Positions 57,421 to 64,000 of a stretch of DNA of 64,000 nt are shown here, in pieces. The notes beneath the pieces were generated by a model. The model was given only the letters and a program-made list of their open reading frames with translations, did not search any database and was not told where the DNA came from. A program made the translations under genes and the position numbers. The DNA comes from Phoronis australis (Eukaryota > Phoronida > Phoronidae). The stretch is taken from contig NMRA01000290.1 of assembly GCA_002633005.1 (NCBI GenBank), positions 485,974-549,973 of the forward strand, in the 5' to 3' direction. Every line of letters starts with the position of its first letter. Positions within the stretch are counted from its first letter, which is position 1.

Positions 57421-57585
57421 TAAGGTAATCTAAATCCGCCTCGGTCAGCAAAGAGCTTTCGAGCGCTCTCGCCGATTTAGCAGACAACCAGGTTATATGG
57501 GGATGCGTAGGTAAATGACATACACCTTCCAGGCTGCATAAAATCTCAGCGTCCCGACATATACCACCACTCAGCTGCTGTTCAC
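57421..57585 (-). CDS. Tentative exon of the unrecognised membrane protein
   Basis: An open, GC-richer stretch starting after GGTAG with GEQQLSGGICRDAEILCSLE. Two donors (after 57,536, GTGTAT; after 57,421, GTGAGC) both leave phase 1, which fits the entry phase of 54,514. The longer form adds a Cys/His-containing segment. The acceptor is weak. Included because phase and Cys content agree with the downstream exons. Confidence 0.35.
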
Positions 57586-57779
57586 CTACCAACCGTATTT
57601 TGAATGAAAATAGTGAAATGCACATCAAGCACAAATTTAACATTACGTACAAACTGCTATTCAGGTATACATTCCGTCTTTCTAATTCCAACGATTCATA
57701 CACTATGGAACAGTTATATTTGTAAATTCTACAAACCTTTCAAATACACAAGAAAAATGATCTTGGATGCTTCCGTTAC

Positions 57780-57931
57780 CAACAGCGCTCTTGTCATTTT
57801 CACCAAAGGCTTTCAAGTACGTCCTCCATGTTCCTTCAATGTCGCCGGATTCAATCAATCCCACAGCAGAATTCAGTACTCTCAAGGAAACACTACTGAA
57901 GTCAGTATTGGTCAACTCGAGCTCTCCACAA
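57780..57931 (-). CDS. Tentative upstream exon of the unrecognised membrane protein
   Basis: Open frame containing CGELELTNTDFSSVSLRVLN and then SGDIEGTWRTYLKAFGENDK, amphipathic-helical in character. A donor GTTG|GTAACG (phase 1) would join to the exon starting at 57,585 and give GEQQ; an alternative donor lies further on at GAAAG|GTTTGT. The true 5' end and signal peptide were not located with confidence. Confidence 0.3.
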
Positions 57932-60900
57932 CTGATCGCTCTCAGTCAATAAGCAGCTTAATTGAACGTGTTTGATTGCTAATATCTCAACCATGGAATC
58001 AAGTCACCTACTCCACGGTGGCGTGTCCATTTTCATTTAGCAGCGTGATCAGATAAAGCAAACCTTTAGAAATAATAGAAGAGAAAGAGAGTCGGAAACA
58101 CTGCGCTGAAGTCAACTTGTAGTGTGAGAGCTTGCACCGCTGCGTACCGTGTATATATTTCTGCGCTCGCGACAATACTACCCGGGAACACAACATGTGC
58201 AATCCTCAACGCCCTGGGTAATCCCGAGTCCGCACCTTGAATCGGAACTTGGTACACAATGGCAGGGGAGCACCTCAGTATTTTACTGGTGGTGACAATC
58301 AGTCAGAAATTTAAATCATTCGCTGTCATAGAGTTGGCAGGATAAAAAGGGCATTTTGTAAAAACCTTTAACTACGCAACACCCTTTCGTCAAATCATTA
58401 CAATTGATCAACAACTCTATCCGCGCGAAGGGGTTGTTTTAATAAACACTACCTTTTGATAGAGCGGAGAATCCTGGACTGAAAGTAGTTTTGTGAACCC
58501 TCACTAATAAACACAATGTATGTACAGTAACAATATAGTTCATAATCGGTATCACCGTGGGGGCCTAAGCCCCCGGGTACAGCTTTGTAGAATACTTATA
58601 CCGTAACAAAAAGCGCCCTTTTGCAAAGTACACTGTTTTTAAATGAAATATAATACGAAAAAATACTCTTTTGTTGGGAATCAGCATTGAAAAAGCCATC
58701 CGCGCACCACTTGCTTAAGTACGTCCCTCTCCCTCTCCCCTGGTGATGTGACTCGTCGGCAATGGTATTTTGGTTGAGGAAGGCGCTCTTATTCGGCCAG
58801 TGCATTAAATTATGCTGTTAACATACCACTCTTCTATTAAAAAAGTTCACGTAGAGGGTCAACGGGAACTCGCTTTTTGGTTGCGCGACTGCTGATCGAA
58901 CTTTGTTAATGTGATTTATAGAACGTGCTTGAACTGCTGAGAAAATCATTTACATTACCAACGTCCAACAACGCCAGATTCTGTTTGTTTAGTGTTAATT
59001 CTACTGCCTTAAATCGACCAGCTGTTGAAATGAGTGTTTTTCATGGAAAAACATCTGATTGAGCGGATCATCAAAATTAAATACAAATGTACGTAGGAGA
59101 GAAAAATCAAAGTGACCACAGGCCGCTACATTTAACACACGTGTTCTGTGTAGACAGGGAATATTTGAGAAGAAAACAAGCGATAAAACTACAAGTATAT
59201 GGTTTTTGTGTTTTTTAGATAATATTATGTGCTTGAAAAGAACTTACGAATTGTAGAAGTACATAGCCTCATTTGCTATCTGCGTGGAAGCAGCCAATGA
59301 CGTTTGATTTCTTTGCGAACATGAATAATTGAATAATTTGATTATTTAATAGGTTTTACGAATTGGGTTTCTGGGAAAGTCGTAGGAGCCTTTAGCCATT
59401 TAAAGAACTTTATTGCGTCCCATATTTGTTGGCGGAGAAGGCTAGCGACTGAGAGCAAGTTTTCGAAGAAACAAGCAAAAATGTCGTTTTATGTCGTTTA
59501 TCATAACATGAAAATATGCATAATATATTAAATAAAGTAGAAATTAAAATCTGCAAAGATTGGTGCATCTCCGAATCCGGCTGCAGTGACAATTGTTATC
59601 AAACGGATAGCAGAGGTGACCCGGTGATGACACATTTTTTGGCCCAGCTGTTTAAGCATAAATGGAGGCTTATCGACCTCACCGCGATGACAGTTAGGGC
59701 ATGGCAGGATCAATTTCGGGTCAACGTTGATCGATCTTTTTATGTTTACTATAGAAACTATAATTGAATGATATTGGTCTAAAGACCCGCGAAATACATT
59801 ACATCCGGGTGTCACAGAAGTTGCACGGGTATAAATATTGATTAATAAAGATGGGCACATATCCAAATTTTATGTGTATACAAAAGTCGTTGTTGCGCTG
59901 ATCTGTCGGTTGTTCCATAGATAAAATGGTTCTTAGTTTAGGCCGTTCTTGAAATATTTCGTTTTCTGGCCCTCGACCTACTTTCATCCATCAAAGACGG
60001 ATAGGTCGGTAGGTAAAATATTCCATTCTATTCCTTTCATCGTCAGGAGCTCAGGGCCCTCACATTTTAGCGCGAAATATATCACCAAATAACAAATTAA
60101 AAAAATACGATTGCAAATAAAGCGTTTTCAATCGCGCATACACATTTTATAGTCGGTCGCGTAAGGCAAAACAAATGTAATTCTAATTCACGCCTAACGG
60201 TAATTCAATCATTTCGGCACAGCAAAGGTTAATACTTTCACAGCTCTAAAAGCGCTCACTTAAGTTAATAATAGATCTGAATAGTTCACTATCATTGCTG
60301 CAGTTCAGATGTTTGTTGTTTCAGTTGCAATAGCTCTGCACCAAGTCATCGTCCAAGAAAATGCATGGGTATAGGCCAGTACGTCAGAATAAAACGGTCG
60401 TGTAAACCTGCATTTCACTCTGTTCATCTAGTTAAAAATAATAAAACTAGGCCCTTTACTCTTATAAAATCGGTCTCAAAACATTCGTTACGACGTTAAA
60501 AATCCATTTGCATTACGAATTCAAGTCACAGTAACGTGTTCACGAGTTTTGCGTCGGCTAACCCAGATAAACAGATTTGCTGATGCTGGTTTCGATGTTC
60601 CCGTTGGTAACGGAAATTGAAATCTATGCACGGTAAGGAATGTTATGAGGTAAATTTTATAAGAACTAAAGGCCAAATTAGACTTTTTAACCAGCTAAAC
60701 AGTTTAGATGAAGAGTAGTATTAAACAATGATGAATGTAGAGAAGTGCGACCTTGGCATCAGCATTTCCTATGACTTCAGATAAAAAATTCCCATAATTG
60801 AAAACAACGAAACTTCACTAGCACTTATCTCTGTATTTTTTACCATTTCAAAACGTTTATATTATCTTAGCCTTTTTCTTTACAATACGGTGAAAAAATG

Positions 60901-62099
60901 AAGTTGATTTGAAAAACGCAAGTATGCCGTTTAAATACTTGCATCGTACTTTTGAAACACCCTGTACAATCTTCGTGAAATCGCGTTTCATCATTTTCCG
61001 TAATAGATCCATGGAAGTAAATATTTTCTGAATCCTCAACTAATAAATATCTCCTCGTTCAAAGGAAAACGAAAAATCGGAGACACGCTTCCTTCGGCCA
61101 GACCAAAACAAGTGTGCCAGATTTCGCCACTTCGAATCGTCTCATTCGTTGAAGAGATTTCAATATAATTCAAAACCACCAAAAGCAGTGAATTCAGAAG
61201 GCTTGAAAAATACAAATTTTCCATATAGTTGAAATCTGGCTACTCGCATCTTTGACACATAAATGACATGTTTAAACATTCTTTTAAAGATATAAAAATC
61301 TACGAACACATAAAATCAAAACTAAATTCGCATACAATATGAATATTGCGTTAAAACCAACCTGCATCATTTATCAAGAGCTGTACATGCACACTCGCTT
61401 GCTATACATTTTGAAATTAAGTTGAGCATTAAAAGGGTACCAAAACCGGCTTTGACCTTTTAACAGATTTAAAAATGATTCTCTCATCCAGTTCTCTGAA
61501 ACGAAATAATGACCTGTAACCCTCGACAACCTTAGTCAAAAGTCGTAGTCCGAAAGGTTTTGCGAAGTTTCGGCAAAGATTTGGTAAACCGCATTTCCCC
61601 TAATGGGAAACCGAGCTTTGGCACACACAGTATGCGTTTTTAGTTGAATCCTGCTTTATCACTAAAGTGACATGACAATGGTGCAGTAGCAGGTTACAGA
61701 ACGAAGATTGGTTAAACTATTCCTCTTACAAACGTGTTATTCTTGGAACTTTTGAGACACATGATTTTCTACTTAACATTTTGGTGTAACAAGGAGTGAT
61801 GTCACAAAAAATATACCTAATATTCACAAGTTTGTTACATATACTTATGAGTACTATAATGCTGAAAAATTAATTGCATATAAAAATTTTGTGTATGGCA
61901 GCTTCTATGGAAAATAGGAAAATTTTGTTGTTTACGTTAACTCCATGTAGCCGTTGTTCACTTTATATGTGATACGAGAAATCAATTAAATGTGCTTGTT
62001 TCTTTCTTTTTGTACTTGATAATCAATGATAATAAGCATCTGAAAAAAAAACAGAGTAATGAACTGTAGTTCTTTTGATTTCGGAATTGTGAACCTTCG

Positions 62100-62155
62100 G
62101 AGCAATGCTCTTTCGGAGCAATGCTCTTTCGGAGCAGTGAACTTTCGAAATAGGG
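62100..62155. repeat. Short tandem repeat, unit ~18 bp
   Basis: About three copies of CTTTCGGAGCAATGCT, the last ones diverging (GCAGTGAA). Confidence 0.75.
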
Positions 62156-62392
62156 ACATGTAACCTTGGAAATCTTTTCCATCAAGTTTGTTGCTCGTAT
62201 GAAGTCTGCGAGGCTGCGCACCATTGCCACTGATTTACAAGAGAAGACTTTCTTCATTGACCAAAGTTTTATTAGGTCTAAATCTACTTTTCCCTAATAA
62301 TGTGAGCATGCTCGTCGGGGTTTTCTCAGTGCAAGAAAACACGTTATAGACGGTGGGCCAAATCTCATGGCATTTATTGTTGTGAGTATTTG

Positions 62393-62430
62393 GGGGGGGG
62401 GGGGGGGGGANNGGGGGGGGGGGGGGGGAG
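62393..62430. repeat. Poly-G tract with ambiguous bases
   Basis: A near-continuous G run interrupted by A and NN at 62,411-62,412; probably a base-calling or assembly limit. Confidence 0.85.
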
Positions 62431-62969
62431 GTAGGCAACCCAAATTTTTCTATGTGACTAGAAAATATACTTTAAATTCCAAAAAGTTCCCACGTCTACA
62501 CTTGCACATTTTTTAAAAAAAAGGTGTTTTATTGCAAGAAATATTATGTACATTCCTGCCCCTTGATGGCGCTTTTTTGAATTGATCAATCAGAGAGACA
62601 GATTGTATTATTGTGCTTAGTAACATAAATATGGCAGCTCCAATGCACATACGCCCTCAGCTTCTGATCATCCCCGGAACTATATATATACTACAAGGTA
62701 TGACACTCAGGACAAGGAATTCCACTGGTGCTTCACTTCAGCCGGCCATATCAAACACAAAACTCAAAACATTTACACAAAACAGGGGGTTCACCAAACC
62801 AAGAGCGATTGTTCTTTCTTTTGATAGCATTCACAGTCAGTCCTGCTCTAGCGAGTTCACAACAAATTCTTGGTCAAAGCACAAAATTCTTTCAAATCTG
62901 AACCACCAAATTAATCTGAACTTCATACATTCAGACATATGAGAGCATCATTCGCGAGCAGGAATAAAC

Positions 62970-64000
62970 TGGGGCCCGCCTAAGTGCTACGTCGGAGCCA
63001 GCCTGCGCTGCCTCCGGCTGCTTGGCTGGGGCCCGTCTAAGTGCTACGTCGGAGCCTGCGCAGGAAGGCTCCGACGTAGCACTTAGGCGGACCTCAGCCA
63101 AGCTGCCGGAGGCAGCGCGGGCAGGCTCCGACGTAGCACTTAGGCGGGCCTCAGCCAAGCTGCCGAAGGCAGGGCAAGCAGGCTCCGACGTAGCCCTTAG
63201 GCGGGCCTCAGCCAAGCTGCCGGAGGCAGCGCAGGCAGGCTCCGACGTAGCACTTAGGCGGGCCTCAGCCAAGCTGCAGGAGGCAGCGCAAGCAGGCTCC
63301 GACGTAGCACTTAGGCGGGCCTCAGCCAAGCTGCCGGAGTCAGCGCAGGCAGGCTCCGACGTAGCACTTAGGCGGGCCTCAGCCAAGCTGCCGGAGGCAG
63401 CGCAGGCAGGCTCCAACGTAGCACTTAGGCGGGCCTCAGCCTAGCTGCCGGAGGCAGCGCAGGCTGGCTCCGACGTAGCATTTAAGCGTGCCTCAGCCAA
63501 GCTGCCGGAGGCAGCGCAGGCTGGCTCCGACGTAGCACTTAAGCGTGTCTCAGCCAAGCTGCCGGAGGCAGCGCAGGCAGGCTCCGACGTAGCACTTAGG
63601 CAGGCCTCAGACAAGCTGCAGAGGCAGCGCAGGCAGGCTCCGACGTAGCACTTAGGCGGGCCTCAGCCAAGCAGCCGGAGGCAGCGCAGGCAGGCTCCGA
63701 CGTAGCACTTAGGCGGGCCTCAGCCAAGCTGCCGGAGGCAGCGCAGGCAGGCTCCGACGTAGCACTTAGGCGGGCCTCAGCCAAGCAGCCGGAGGCAGCG
63801 CAGGCCGGGCAGGCTCCGACGAAACACACTTAGGCGGGCCTCAGCCAAGCTGCCGGAGGCAGAGCAGGCAGGCTCCGACGTAGCACTTAGGCGGGCCTCA
63901 GTCAAGCTGCCGGAGGCAGCGCAGGCAGGCTCCGACGTAGCACTTAGGCGGGCCTCAGCCAAGCTGCCGGAGCTAGTGCAGGCAGGCTCCGACGTAGCAC
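62970..64000. repeat. 57-bp minisatellite with an internal inversion, running off the window
   Basis: The unit contains GGCTCCGACGTAGCACTTAG and GCCAAGCTGCCGGAGGCAGC; period 57 bp (for example starts at 63,068, 63,125 and 63,182). About 16 direct copies run from 63,066 to the window end. The first about 1.5 copies (62,970-63,057) are in the opposite orientation. Because 57 is divisible by 3, long open frames exist on both strands (19-residue repeats); I do not regard them as genes. One irregular copy near 63,805-63,835 carries extra bases. Confidence 0.92.

Larger units (their letters stand above)
57960..62960. other. Non-coding stretch between the membrane-protein gene and the minisatellite
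   Basis: No confident exon. It holds a poly-G run with two Ns (62,393-62,430), an 18-bp tandem repeat (62,100-62,155) and a GGGGGCCTAAGCCCCC hairpin near 58,560. Open frames at 59,516-59,866 (both strands) and 61,036-61,224 (-) have no recognisable motifs. Confidence 0.4.

Noticed and set aside
57604-57975. 123-residue + strand frame
   Set aside because: It is antisense to the tentative exons of the membrane-protein gene and shows no motifs of its own.
59516-59866. Overlapping frames on both strands with Cys/His residues
   Set aside because: Neither strand shows recognisable motifs or convincing splice borders; only the relative GC content is above background.
60940-60985. GTACAGGGTGTTTCAAAAGT resembling a mariner-type terminus
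   Set aside because: No matching inverted copy or TA-flanked partner end was found nearby.
61036-61224. 62-residue minus-strand frame with a signal-peptide-like N-terminus (MENLYFSSLLNSLLLVVLNY)
   Set aside because: No good donor site inside it, no similarity recognised and no phase-compatible link to the exons at 57.9 kb; length is within chance for AT-rich DNA.
62931-63962. Long open frames on both strands with 19-residue repeats
   Set aside because: They lie entirely in the 57-bp minisatellite; openness follows from the repeat period and high GC, and no start context, splice signals or non-repeat coding sequence accompany them.

Overview
The window is a piece of an animal nuclear genome. 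It is AT-rich (by eye around 60-65% AT), has short coding exons bounded by GT/AG introns, and carries many kinds of transposable element. The genes are ordinary bilaterian housekeeping and receptor genes, and the BEL/Pao retrotransposon, LINEs, tRNA-derived repeats and satellite arrays suggest an invertebrate. I cannot fix the phylum from sequence alone. Isolated N bases and one 103-bp N run indicate a draft whole-genome assembly.

Layout. The terminal exon of an L-serine dehydratase gene (SDS family, + strand) lies at 3,225-3,412. A decayed BEL/Pao LTR retrotransposon occupies about 7,668-12,812. It is invaded by a LINE, which is itself invaded by a MITE and by a SINE-like insert. From 39,393 down to 13,949 on the - strand runs a complete 12-exon lysophosphatidylcholine acyltransferase gene (LPCAT family, 490 residues), rebuilt exon by exon with consistent splice phases. 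Its first coding intron holds a separate, same-strand, apparently single-exon class B (methuselah-like) GPCR at 33,971-35,596. Other LPCAT introns hold a satellite array, a frameshifted THAP-domain remnant, a MITE, a LINE fragment and a 445-bp direct duplication.

Divergently, on the + strand, a complete 6-exon C1QBP/p32 gene (mitochondrial matrix protein, 265 residues) runs from 42,123 to 49,655. The interval between the two divergent starts, and C1QBP intron 1, are packed with short inverted-repeat elements. Further right on the - strand is an unrecognised, probably type I single-pass membrane protein gene (last two exons 51,602-51,859 and 54,192-54,514, with tentative upstream exons near 57.4-57.9 kb). 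The window ends in a 57-bp minisatellite (62,970-64,000) that flips orientation at 63,058-63,065.

The most notable non-gene signal is a family of about 150-bp tandem monomers. Its three monomer types each contain a block that fits the core CTCF consensus (CCASYAGRKGGCRS). One large array in LPCAT intron 2 has all blocks in forward orientation, and another in C1QBP intron 5 has them in reverse, so the two arrays face each other across the shared promoter interval. This is a motif-level observation; binding is not shown.
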